Assembly: GCA_963924555.1 (NCBI GenBank)
Contig: OZ004587.1
Span: forward strand, 7,456,075 to 7,520,074
Source: Crambe crambe
Lineage: Eukaryota; Porifera; Demospongiae; Poecilosclerida; Crambeidae
Length of the DNA stretch: 64,000 nt
Direction of reading: 5' to 3'
Made by a program: the position numbers and the translations under genes
Part shown: in pieces, positions 1-10,563 of the stretch
How positions within the stretch are numbered: position 1 is the first letter of the stretch
Layout of the letters: each line of letters begins with the position of its first letter
The notes under the pieces: model-generated
What the model saw: the letters and a program-made list of their open reading frames with translations, nothing else
What the model was told of the DNA's origin: nothing
The model's database searches: none

Positions 1-1006
1 CTATATTTTATTGGAGGGCACCAAAATTATGTTACTGACTGTACATTAGGGTTAGCTCAGGGGGGAGAGGCCCCTAGCTAGCTAGGAGTATATACTCCCC
101 CCTCCCCCCCTTCCTATTATATACACAATGCCATAGCCCCTGCCCTATTATTATGCTCAACCCAAAATACAGTGGAACCTCCAATAAAGGACACTCTAAA
201 AGAGGACAAACCTCTCGACAATCTAAAAATTAACACTCTATATAAAATAACCTCCAAAAGAGGACAACCTCTCTACAAAGGACAAAAGGATGGTCCCAAG
301 TGTGTCCATTATGAAAGTGTACACTTGAAGACCAAATTGTTGGTATGGACAAAGTAAGCATAATATGAGCAGAAAGTACAATTAGTGTCGTGTGTGTGTG
401 TAACTTCTGTTTTTATAGCAAAGTAACTTTGAATTTATATAGTCAACAATCGTTTTCAAGTTGCAACATCATCTAAGTATATATAATCTTCTTGCAAGTT
501 AGCTTGCCTTGAGTAAAGAAAACAGCTGATTATAAATAGAAATACTTCTCTTTACCACCACTAATTGGCTGCTCTTGCTAGCAATTCTACTGGGTTTATA
601 ACAAAGGAAGTCAAGAGTACCCCATACCTGACAACCAGGACTCAATACAGTTTTTGAGGATTTTAGGTGTGCTGAAGCATTTTCCATCTTGTAGGATTTT
701 GGACATTACTTAGTGTCCCAAAATGCTGGATACTTCTTACAATAGCATAATAAAAATCATAATACTAAATTTGAGGTCATGTACAATAGTACAGGTCTCT
801 GTAGCTTAATAAACTCTTGTTCTTTTTTGTGCAATTTCCCTGAAGCCACACCCTGCTGCTGATGGAATTGCTGGATGAGCTGTTCTGTTCTTGCAACAGA
901 GTGAGAGAAGACGAGGTGCTGGATGGAATATTTGAGACTTTTTGGATTCTTCGAGGGACAAATCCTTTTGAGCCATCGGGTCCTTTAGGCTGATGAACAA
1001 TTTGAC

Positions 1007-1009
<3 letters not shown>

Positions 1010-1045
<36 letters not shown>
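1010..1045. repeat. (GA)n microsatellite
   Basis: A GA run directly beside the acceptor side of the last duplicated CSDE1 exon. On the sense (minus) strand it reads CT. It matches the tract at 14879-14907 in the intact copy but is longer. Confidence 0.9.
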
Positions 1046-1049
<4 letters not shown>

Positions 1050-2997
1050 ATATAATAGTCCATACGTATTGGAAAACTATGAAACTATGATAACTTACAC
1101 ATTGATGTGGGAGCTTGATGACATCTGTTTTCTCATCAATCGCTCTGGCCTCACATTAGCACTGCATAAAATTAAGGAGCAGTTATTATACTGAGCCTTG
1201 TTGAGCAGACTGTGTTTTTAATTTTTTTATTATTTTTTTATTTTATTTATTTATTTATTTTTGTTCAGATACAGTGGAACCTCTGAATAATGGACACTCT
1301 TGGCCCGTTGGGACGTAGCCTTTTGTCCTTTGTAGAGAGGTTGTCCTTTTTTTGGAGGTAGATAATATTATATTCACTATAAATGTATAAATGTATGTAT
1401 GTATAATTATATGTTTGGCGAGTGAGCTTAACCCTGGCCGGGATTCCAATACGTAGGTCACATTTAATATACATGAGCATAAGTTTGTTTGTCCTTTGAC
1501 CACACAAATGAAACATGCCCACAATGAATTAAAGAGCTAGAGCTTATCGCTTTCTACAGCATTATTATTCTACAGCCTAAAGTACAAATGACTTTAATCA
1601 CCTGAGTTTCTTGACATGAATAGCATTGTTCTTCTTGGCCTTTGTCCCTGGTGACCAGTAAAAACTCCACTTCATCCCCAGAATGAAGATCAGAAAACTC
1701 ACAGCCGCTCGCCATCAAGTTCATGTGAAAGAAGATGCTCTCACCTCCTCCACCACCATTTCCAATTCCAGATCCATCTCCATTCCCACCGTTGTGTTGT
1801 TGGTAATTCAGAGTAATGAATCCATACTGTACGTAAACAGATGAACAAAATTAGTCATCAGGACTAATGTATCCACTATATGTAGCATAAAGTTTTGAAG
1901 CTTTGCATTGATTTGGGAAGTAGTGCAGTTTCTAAACTTGAAATAGATCATAATTATGAACAACTAATTTTATACTATTTAAGTATAGTTTTGAGTTTCA
2001 CATTGATTTGGAAATACTGAATATAGAGGAAAAAAGTCTCAGAACTTGACAAATGGTTGATCTACGCAAGACGAATGTCTGATTTTGCACAGTATGATAC
2101 AATATAAGTTTTGAGCTTTCACATCAGAAGTAGTTTCTTGATCTACCTATGACAAATGGTACAGTATGATACAAAGTTGGTTGTCCAAATATAAGTAATA
2201 GTTATATCCCGAGTGCGAGGGATGTATCCGGTTTAAAGCTCGAGGCCGCGCAGCGCCCGAGGGCCAAGAGGTTTAAATCCGGATACTCCCGAGCACGTGT
2301 CTGCCCAGTCTGAAGATCAAAGAAGGCGGCGCGCAAAACACCAGCTCGCTGTTGACCAGCTAGAATGTTCTGTCTTTTATACTAGCTACTCTGAAACGTG
2401 GAATTTTAATATTATTCATTGACCACGGTGCACGTTTATAATAACATTCATTGACCACATTCCACGTTCAAACCCAACAAGTTTTTCAGATTGTAGCCAG
2501 CATAAAAGGCAGAACTTCGCGCAGGTTGGCGTTTTGCATGCCAGTTTGCTCCTAGCTCCCTGCTAGGTGCTAGGTCAGCGCCCAATCATGGCAATTGCCC
2601 TGCGTGGGTGAGTTTAAGCACAGTGTGGGTGGGTAGTAGCACACTTGAACTTTATGCAATTTAAAGTTCAAGCAGCTTCTTTGATCTTTGGGCTGGGCAT
2701 GACACAAGTTAAGTCATTTGAAAGGAGGTTATGTAAATTTTGGTTTCCACTGTGCATCCGGGTGTCTATTGAGGAAAAGCCACACAAACAGCCTCAAGTT
2801 TTACACAGCTGTGCATCTTGCATTGGACAGCCAACTTGAGTATTAAAGTTTTGAGTTCTTACATTAGAAGTAGTTTCAGAACTTGAAACAGATGGTAGGA
2901 ATGCTTGTCTAATTTTGCACTAGATTGATACATACCTGTGGGATTCACCACACTCTGGGTAAGGATGGGAATAGAAGCTGCCCAAGTGAATCATAAC

Positions 2998-2998
<1 letters not shown>

Positions 2999-3030
<32 letters not shown>
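2999..3030. repeat. poly-C tract
   Basis: About 32 consecutive C. Open frames across it encode only poly-proline and are not genes. Confidence 0.95.
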
Positions 3031-4086
3031 AGACAGTATGAGAGCACTAATATGCTTTTTTTAAATGCTTTTGAGCAATTCCTGAAATTATGCTCAAGTT
3101 ATGCCCACAATTTTATTGGTCCATTAAACAAATCCAAAAACTGTACACATGAGGGAGTTGCTTCATTACTATCATAAGAGGAGCACCATTACTATCATAA
3201 CAGGAGCAAATCCCGGGGCTAGTTCACTATAAGCATTATGTTATAACATGAAGGTGTCACTATGACTCACTGTCCATCACTACCATGGGAGGAAGTGATA
3301 GTACTTGAGAAGAAGTACTTGAGATATCCTGCAAAACATTAAAAGCTGTTAAACACTTATAAAGTTTACAAGTTACATATAAAATGTACAAGAGATGTAA
3401 AATTCAATTAAGTACAATTGGGGAACAAAGTGGACCCCCACTTTGCTAGCACTCACCTCTGTCCTTTGAGGCTTTGATGGTGCCTCTGAGGAATTCCTTA
3501 TGAGTGATGACATTCAAGGCTCTCAGCTGTTCATTGGGACCAATCCCTATCTGAAACTGCACCTGCACATGAAAGCAAAGGTCTGGTGAGTGGAAACAAT
3601 ATATTTTGGGAATTACTACTGTGGAACCTCTCTAGTCTATTACATTCACCTCGCCCCTTGATCATTCATAGAAAATATAGCTGGTGCCAAAGTGTCTACT
3701 AATTCAGAGACCACCTCTTTTTAAAGACCACTTCAAGTAATGACTTGCACCATTGATTTTGACTTTCCTCTGAGACCACCTCTTTTTAAAGACCGTTTAT
3801 ACCATTGATTTTGACCACTGTAAAGAGACCACCTCCATTAAGAGACCATCTCCACCCTATCCAGAGACCACCTCTCTTTTAAAGATTACTTAGTTATGTC
3901 CCAATAGGACATGTACTATTTGTAGGATTTTATTATAAATTGGAACTCTCTCTACTGACAGCACAAATCACTTAAATAGTAAAATCCGTCTCCTCCTAAA
4001 AATAGCCAGCTATAAATAGATCTGTTCCTACTAAATGATTAACACAGGGGGGTGATATAATTGTCACCTAAAGAATAATGTCACAT

Positions 4087-4945
4087 CTCCCTTCGTTGGG
4101 GGAGAGGGAAAGAGTCAGGTCGTAGGGCAGAATCGGTCTGGTGGCCTAACAACCGTGCCAGTGCGTGTTCGTGTTTGGATCCTGTTTGCCGATTGTGATG
4201 GTTCGGGTTTGTCCATGTTGGATGATGGTGTAGCACTTGGGACTGAGGTTGTATCATTTGTCGGGACGACGTTGAGTTGTCGTCGGTTTCTCCGGACTTG
4301 TCCATTGGGAGTTTCCACCATGTATGATCTGGGTGTGTCTGCAGATGTAACAACTCATCCTGAAGTTCTGTGCCCATCCGTGGTTACCCACACCTCGGTG
4401 TCATCTGGGATTGTTGGTAAAAGTGAGGCCCTGTGCCGTTGGTCGTGATTATCTTTCTGTTTTTGCTTGAAGGCCTTGTCCTGACATCTGAAATCTTCTA
4501 GGTCCGGCCATTGAGGACTCAGTTCTTCATTCTGCAGAGGTAGGTTTGTTCTCAGGCACCGTCCCATCAGAAGTTCGGATGGAGTCACACTGCACCATGG
4601 GAGAGGGGTTGCCCGGTAACAGAGTAGTGCCATGTAGGGATCTTCTGAATCATCCAGCAGCTTCTTTATTGTTTGCACCGTTCTTTCTGCCTGCCCATTA
4701 CTTTGCGGGAAATGGGGGCTGCTGGTGACATGGGTAAAGTCATACTCTCTGGCAAAACTGGTGAATTCTTGGGAAGCATATTGTGGACCATTATCACTTA
4801 CTAGAACTTGTGGTATTCCATGGCGGGAGAAGATTGATTTCAATGCAGATACGATGCTGGCAGTGGTGGTGGATGGCAGCTTCAGTACCTCTGGGTAGCA
4901 TGAGAAGTAGTCAACTACAACAATGTAGTTAACGCCTTCATCCTT
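4087..4945 (-). mobile_element. Truncated Ty3/gypsy-type retrotransposon, integrase end of pol
   Basis: On the minus strand, one frame running from about 4940 to 4115 reads as the retroviral-type integrase core and C-terminal tail of a Ty3/gypsy pol. The three catalytic acids are visible in order: D in VVDYFS, D in VSDNGPQ and E in the QAERT block. A single in-frame TGA at 4355-4357 interrupts the tail; the context (GGA TGA GTT) suggests an Arg CGA codon changed by CpG decay. The sequence ends abruptly upstream near 4945, with no reverse transcriptase, gag or protease, so it is 5'-truncated. A purine-rich stretch just past the stop (GGGAGATGTGAC, near 4081-4093) resembles a polypurine tract and LTR start. 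I could not define a full LTR. Confidence 0.85.
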
Positions 4946-4980
4946 TCAATCCTGTCTTTTTTCTTGTTGTATTAATTAAT

Positions 4981-5128
4981 GCAGGCATGTGCAATAAGGA
5001 GTGGCCGGGCAGTTTATATTGCGTTTCCAATCCCGGTTACGTGCCGGTGCCACATATACATATAGCCGGGATTGAAACGCAATAATTATATAAACTGCCC
5101 GGCCACTCCTTATTGCGCATGCCTGCAT
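4981..5128. repeat. Near-perfect 148-bp palindrome (hairpin element)
   Basis: The left arm starts gcaggcatgtgcaataagga and the right arm is its inverted copy ending cttattgcgcatgcctgc. Each arm is about 55-60 bp around a loop of about 30 bp. Both arms carry the CCGGGATTGGAAACGC motif (one base shorter on the right) that also sits inside the ends of the 6.9-10.2 kb TIR elements. It is flanked by attaattaat on both sides, which may be a target duplication, although that word is itself palindromic. It lies beside the truncated integrase fragment. Confidence 0.85.
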
Positions 5129-6887
5129 TAATTAATATAAACAATAATTATCAAATTTGGGTATTAAGTGTGCAGCCATTGATCCTGGTGATTTCTTTCA
5201 GGCTCTTCTTCACCTCTGCACCTTCTTGTTCTCTGCCCGAACTATGAGTGAAGATATTGAAGCCTCCCTCTCAGTCGATCATCCCTGAGGAATATATTAA
5301 AAATTAATGTACTCTAATTGTTGAGCTTTTCTCGGCAAGGGAATACATACATTACATTTGGAAAGCATAGGTGGAGGGCATGAAGGAATAACTACTTGTT
5401 ATGAATATAAATTGGGGTCACTAGAAAACAACTTAACTTTTTCAAAAAAAAGGTACGCAAAGACACACCCAGCAAATGTGAACTATTGGCTGAAACTCTT
5501 GAATACATTTAGGTATGAGGGCATGAAGTAGAGTGTACACTAAACTCTGAAACTGTAAGTTGAATATTTACTCTTTCATGTAAGAGGATACAGGTATACA
5601 AAGCCAAAACAGGCTAAAACAGGCTGGTATGGGTATCCTAGCAGCAAAAAATTTGCTTTTAGCACGAGTAAGGTGGCGAAGTTACTAGCTATGCTATGGG
5701 CTTACTTCTGAACTTTGAGAGGTCGATTCCTTCACGTTAGGCTTGTCATGAAATATTTGGTCCGGGGAAATATTTTGTCCGGCGCTGCCATAAATTGTCC
5801 TCTTGAGAACAAAGCCTCTCTTCATAAAACTGTGCTATCTTTTCCCTGATTGACCTCATTGCATGCATTATAGCTACTAGCTATTGATCACTGCATGCAG
5901 TCTCAGTCTCACTCTGGGTAACACAGTCAGCTATTACAACAGTTTGTTCAGCCAATAAGTCAAACCCCTCGATACCAACTCTGGTTTTTATCATCTGTGC
6001 TCTGCTCTAGCTACCTAATGTCTGGAGGGGACCAAATTATCATATTGTCCAGTGGGACAAAATACGGCAGCCATATTTTATTTGTATAATTAGCTATGCA
6101 TATCAGCTTCCATATAATACAAGTTGGTAGGGTCATCAACAACAACAACAACAACAAGCATATATCTAGCTAGATAGCTAGCTAATCTAGCTAATAGCTA
6201 TAATAGCAGCTTCAGAATTCATACATGGTTCCTGTCTCAGTTCCAAGAATTCAGTGGAGTAGCTAACTAGCCATGTCTTTTGTGAAGGGTACAAGTTAAA
6301 ATTAAAATATTTGTACAATAAATTTCACTTATAAAGTTTGCACATTGCCATCGGTAGAATAACTGAATCTCACATGATATAATGCCTTGCAGATAGCCAG
6401 CTGCAAAACTTAGTTACTTTATATGTGCATGTGTTTTAACTGATAGCTAGCTGCTAGCTATTTGTAATCGTCCGGATAAAAAACTGTCTGAGCATTATAG
6501 CTAGTCTCCTGGACAGAATGTAGCAGTTATATTTTGTCCGAGCAAAATATAACTGCTTACATGTAGCTATAATTGTCTGGATGAAATAATTATTGGGGGA
6601 CAAAATATGGCAAGAGGGGACCAAATATTGCAACCAGATTTGGTCCATGAGGACAAAATATGGCTGCCATATTTTGTCCTCATGGACCAAATCTAGCAGG
6701 ACCAAATATGGCATGACAGGCTTTTTCAGCTCTTCCACGCACCGCAAGATGGATATATATATATATATTTTAATAATGGAATTCGATTATACACAGACAA
6801 ATAAACAAGTCCAAGTCATGGCACTCCGTCTAGAGAGGGGGGGAGAGTTGGGAGGCGATGTAGCCATAAACAGGCGTATTGTACCGC
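5129..6887. other. Intergenic DNA without a recognised gene
   Basis: No coding exon recognised. It holds short repeats such as (caa)n near 6138, (ta)n near 6752, and several internally repeated words around 6540-6720 (variants of gaccaaatatgg and tttgtccTcatgg in both orientations) that form an inverted-repeat cluster. The open frames seen there are mirror readings of those repeats. Confidence 0.6.
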
Positions 6888-7918
6888 CATAGATATACTA
6901 GACTACGTACACAGGATTGGAAACAGGTCACGTGCGCCCATAACGACAATACTGACGATCCGTGTAGGCAGCTGTTCGTGCTAAATTGCCCCAAACAAAC
7001 AGGGGAGGAGAAGTAGTGTGCCAAATTTCTACTAAACTATAGCCAATTGGTAAGTTCAAAGAATGCAAAGAGTGGGCTAGTATAGTGCTAAACAAGCATA
7101 GTTCTTAAAAAGGCTGGTTTCTCAAGTGTTAGAGGGTATAATTGCGAGTAACAATGGTAGTTCGACTTTGTGGACCTCTGGAGCTTGGATGTTAAAAGTA
7201 TAGTCTCTTTTCCCCCACTAATCTGTTAGGTAGTGATCATTTATATGTACATATGTACTTTTTAAAGGTGCCTGTAAAAAAATCATGTCGATGTTACTGT
7301 TTCTTCAGATTACCCATGGCTGGCTGTCAAGAAAAGCTATAGTAAAGAAGGATACTATAATGTAACAACTAATACTGTCACTTTACACATATTTCCTTTC
7401 ATATTATAATAAAAAAATGATAATAACAAGTACTGATAGTGCACTGCTGAACATCCAATTCATCGAGAGATTTGTTGTGATATACTTGTTTTGAGGGATC
7501 AAGATGAAGAGTAAAGCTGCCCCAGTGTATCCTTTCCTGCCCCTGATACAAGAAGGTATCTCATCTCCTCATATAAGAACAACAACATAGTGAAATGGCT
7601 TCTTAAACCATCAATGGCAAATGGCATGTCATCTCCAGCCCTGCACAAAATTAAAACTACTTGAGTACATATAGTCAACTAGTATCTTTCATTTTATACC
7701 AAAAGTAAGGCAGCTAGACTTCTATTTTAGTAGTAGGAGTGCCACAAAACTTTTCAGTTACCTGTTTCCACGTTTTTCTTCCATAGCAACAGTAAATAGA
7801 CTAAACTGACATGATAAACTACTACAGCTATAGGTCATTGAGCCTTTTCACTTATAATCATAATTATTGCTGCGCTAAATACCTTGCCTTTCATCCTCTT
7901 TCTTATTTTGTGTAAGAT

Positions 7919-8946
7919 CATAGATAGTATATTACCGCCCCGGGATTGGAAACGGTAGTATAGGCTAATTGAAAATTCCGCGGGCACTCCGTGTTATGGT
8001 TTGCGACCAAGAAACTTACCTAGTTACGTGGGTAGCAACGGGCTGCAGCGGTCTGCTAGGAGGCGTGTGGCTGCTCTTTCACAGGGAAACTGCAAGCGGC
8101 GGTTAGTATTTATAATTTGCATCCACAATTTCAATTATCCCTACTAGTATAATGGCTAAATTCCACACTTTAGCGATATAGAAAACTAGAAGAAAATTTG
8201 TCGGGGGAATGGTAGTCTTCATAACTTAGGTTTGTGCTTATTATCTAGTTTTGTGAGTAGAGTCATCCTTCTTTTATAGAATGAGTGGCATTAGATGCAT
8301 GTTACTGCATTAATGGTGAAAATATAAACCAATTACTTAGAGCACTCGTGGGAGGAAGGAAGCATCGGCTATGTACAAGAAAGTAATGGTCATGTAACCT
8401 CCACTGCTGCACTCCATTCCAGATATCCTGGTCACTCCACAGTTCATGCCAGTATTAAATGATCAATAGTGTCAATATCATTTATAGATTGCAACATGAC
8501 CCTAAAAATTGTTCCGGCATTACAGCTCCTGTGTCTCTCTAGTAACTGTACCGGATTGATTCCAGCAAAATTGTGTTGGTAACTCTGATGACTGCATCTT
8601 GGCATTGAAGTTCATTGACAATTTTGATGGTATAATATTATATTATTAGCAACTCTGCATCAATTTTTGTGATCACTTACTTGTGCATGCAAATCTATCT
8701 GAGCCAGAAAGTAATTATTATATTGTGTAGTATAATTATTGTGTAGTAGCCTCCTCGACTGATGAATAAGGAGAGGAAGGAGAGTCCATCACATCACTAG
8801 TAGCACATGTACTGTATGTATTGCACATTATCACTGTATGTTCTGTAATAATTATTAGATTTAAGCGCGCGCGTTGACTTCATAACACGGATTGCCCGTG
8901 GAATTGGTTCCGTTTCCAATCCCGGGGCGGTAATATACTATCTATG
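7919..8946. mobile_element. TIR element B, nested in A
   Basis: Inverted ends read CATAGATAGTATATTACCG and continue through CCCCGGGATTGGAAACGG; the arms are about 37 bp and nearly identical. GTAAGAT flanks both sides (7912-7918 and 8947-8953), a 7-bp target duplication. The element is about 1.03 kb, with no recognisable coding sequence. It shares the CATAGATA terminus and the GGGATTGGAAACG subterminal motif with A and C. Confidence 0.85.
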
Positions 8947-9044
8947 GTAAGATTTCTCTGTTCGCCAGGTACCTACACGGTACGGATGGTCTATAAATTC
9001 TACGCGCGCATGCCCTGTTTCCAATCCTGTGTACGTAGTCTAGT

Positions 9045-10153
9045 CATAGATATAAGAGGTTTACGGGATTGGAAACGGATCACGTGCTCTCGTTAGCAAC
9101 TAACAACCGAGGCGCGTTGACAGCTGAATGACATAGCACTTTTGTCAAAGTTGCTGTTCTGACAAGATCCATGAGGTAAGACTTATGCCAATGATACTAT
9201 AATACACTAGGGCATAGATTTACTGTATGAAATAAATTTTAGCTCAGATTTTCAAGTTTAATCCTACAAATACTACTGTAGTGGTTAATGGGACTATAAT
9301 CCCTCTCACGCTTGATAGAATCAATTGCTGTTGCCCATTTTCTGATCAAAAGGCATGTAAACTTTAGCTACATGGAATAGTAATGTTGGTTTTTGTATTA
9401 GCTGACATATATTGTCTCTAGCATTTGCAAGTGGTGTTAAAACTGTAATCCCTCTCCCAAGAAATAGATTAACAATATTGCAACTGTATTAGTTATTTCA
9501 GGGAAAGGATAGAACAGTAAATGGAATTGGTGCATTCGTTTTCTATACAATAGTCATCCTATGGAGATGGCAAGCTTACTATATTTCCCCCCTAATATCC
9601 ATAGGGTCCACAGGACAGCTGACTGAGCCGAATTCTTGAGGTGGATGGTGTCAAAATCCAACAGCCAAAAGCTGGAAGTATTGCAATAATGCTGATGAGG
9701 GAGAACTGAGCAGAAACTGGCGGATAACTTTGGGGCAAAATTATCTAGCTATAATAATGATGAATTTATGTCTAATTTTAATACCAAAAGTCATTCTGGC
9801 CTTTCTTTCAAATCAATCACATAAAATTAATGTATAATGAGCAATGATAGGTACTCATAGTTATAATTACAAGGAAAAAAGTTATGAATAATTAATAACT
9901 TCCTTCCTCAGACTCTCCAACTTCAACTCTCTGACTCTTCACTTCTTCAATACCTTCCCCTTAGCTTACTTGTACTATTCTGTGAGCTGTAGGGGCAGAA
10001 CATCACTTTAACTGCCTTGAAAGGAGTGAATATTGATCTCCTTTCACGGCCATTAATATAATTAATGCTGCATGCGCGTGCGCATCTGTCAACGCGCCAC
10101 GGTTGTGCAGTTCATTGGGCGTTTCCAATCCCGTAAAACCTCTTATATCTATG
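9045..10153. mobile_element. TIR element C, inserted in the right end of A
   Basis: Inverted ends read CATAGATATAAGAGGTTT and continue through ACGGGATTGGAAACG. GTCTAGT flanks both sides (9038-9044 and 10154-10160), a 7-bp target duplication made of A's own terminal sequence. This shows that C jumped into A's right terminal repeat. About 1.1 kb, no coding sequence recognised. Inside its left end it shares the CACGTGC word with A. Confidence 0.85.
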
Positions 10154-10204
10154 GTCTAGTATATCTATGGTACCGCGCAGGTTGTATTGTTGCTATGGGG
10201 CGTT

Positions 10205-10233
10205 ACGGAAGTTCGAAGGGAAGTGAAATCAAC
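10205..10233. repeat. 29-bp word shared in inverse orientation with 61023-61051
   Basis: The reverse complement of this stretch matches 61023-61051 with one mismatch (core TTGATTTCACTTCCCTT). It suggests two copies of one dispersed element end, one of them upstream of the ZSWIM-like gene. Confidence 0.7.
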
Positions 10234-10240
10234 AGTACAT

Positions 10241-10359
10241 TCCGTTCGAATATTCCGTATGCCGTGCAAAGGAAGCGTATGCTTTGTGCTTACATACATT
10301 TATATTTAAAAAACAAGGCATAAGCTTCCCGTGTACGGCATACGGAATATTCGAACGGA
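10241..10359. repeat. Hairpin with arms of about 45 bp
   Basis: The left arm (10241-10285, starting tccgttcgaatattccgtat) and the right arm (10315-10359) are inverted copies with a few mismatches around a 29-bp AT-rich loop. It lies directly beyond TIR element A. A further GCGTTTCCAATCCCGT motif follows at 10393-10408. The open frame reading through it is a by-product of the repeat. Confidence 0.8.
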
Positions 10360-10563
10360 GCGTAAATCCGCTGTACAATCTATGGTTATGCGGCGTTTCC
10401 AATCCCGTAAAATTATGATACAGTCTACTTCTACTAGTCGATTCTTCAGTAAGTAAGTGTCACGAGTAGATCAGATCCTTAGCTACCTTTCCGAGATAAA
10501 GTCCGCAGTGAGCATACTGTTCCATTCCATTTTTAGACTAGCAGCTGCATTGCAATTGTTGTT

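Larger units (their letters stand above)
780..3562 (-). pseudogene. Decayed partial duplicate of the CSDE1 3' end
   Basis: Four blocks, at about 780-1005, 1099-1161, 1602-1826 and 3457-3562, match the last four exons of the intact CSDE1 gene at 14678-16782, and the introns between them match too. The copy is broken. The cold-shock exon has one extra base near 1648 (ttgtccctgg against ttgtcttgg in the intact copy). The 3457-3562 exon lacks one base near 3475 and has two extra bases at its donor end. No upstream CSDE1 exons lie beside it inside the window. Homology continues beyond the exons, from about 160 to 3950 against 14040 to 18000, so this is a DNA-level segmental duplication and not a retrocopy. 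The last exon keeps an open frame, so recent origin or a residual transcript is possible. Confidence 0.8.
6888..10169. mobile_element. TIR element A, outer member of a nested family
   Basis: The left end reads CATAGATATACTAGAC and continues through GGATTGGAAACAG. The right end is the inverted copy, split in two by element C: its inner part is at 9015-9044 and its terminus at 10154-10169 (GTCTAGTATATCTATG). The flanks repeat GTACCGC on both sides (6881-6887 and 10170-10176), giving a 7-bp target duplication. Without the inserted B and C, A is about 1.15 kb. No transposase was recognised, so it is presumably non-autonomous. The superfamily is not assigned. Confidence 0.8.

Noticed and set aside
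2938-3177. 79-codon open frame with poly-proline
   Set aside because: Created by the poly-C run inside a decayed CSDE1 copy intron.
6454-6892. Overlapping open frames on both strands around 6.5-6.9 kb
   Set aside because: Mirror readings of inverted GACCAAATATGG-type repeats.
7500-7636. Minus-strand stretch reading GDDMPFAIDGLRSHF after an acceptor-like AG
   Set aside because: Looks exon-like, but only 45 codons, lies inside TIR element A, has no partner exons and no match I recognise.
10072-10323. 83-codon plus-strand open frame
   Set aside because: Runs across a TIR end and a hairpin; no protein-like composition.
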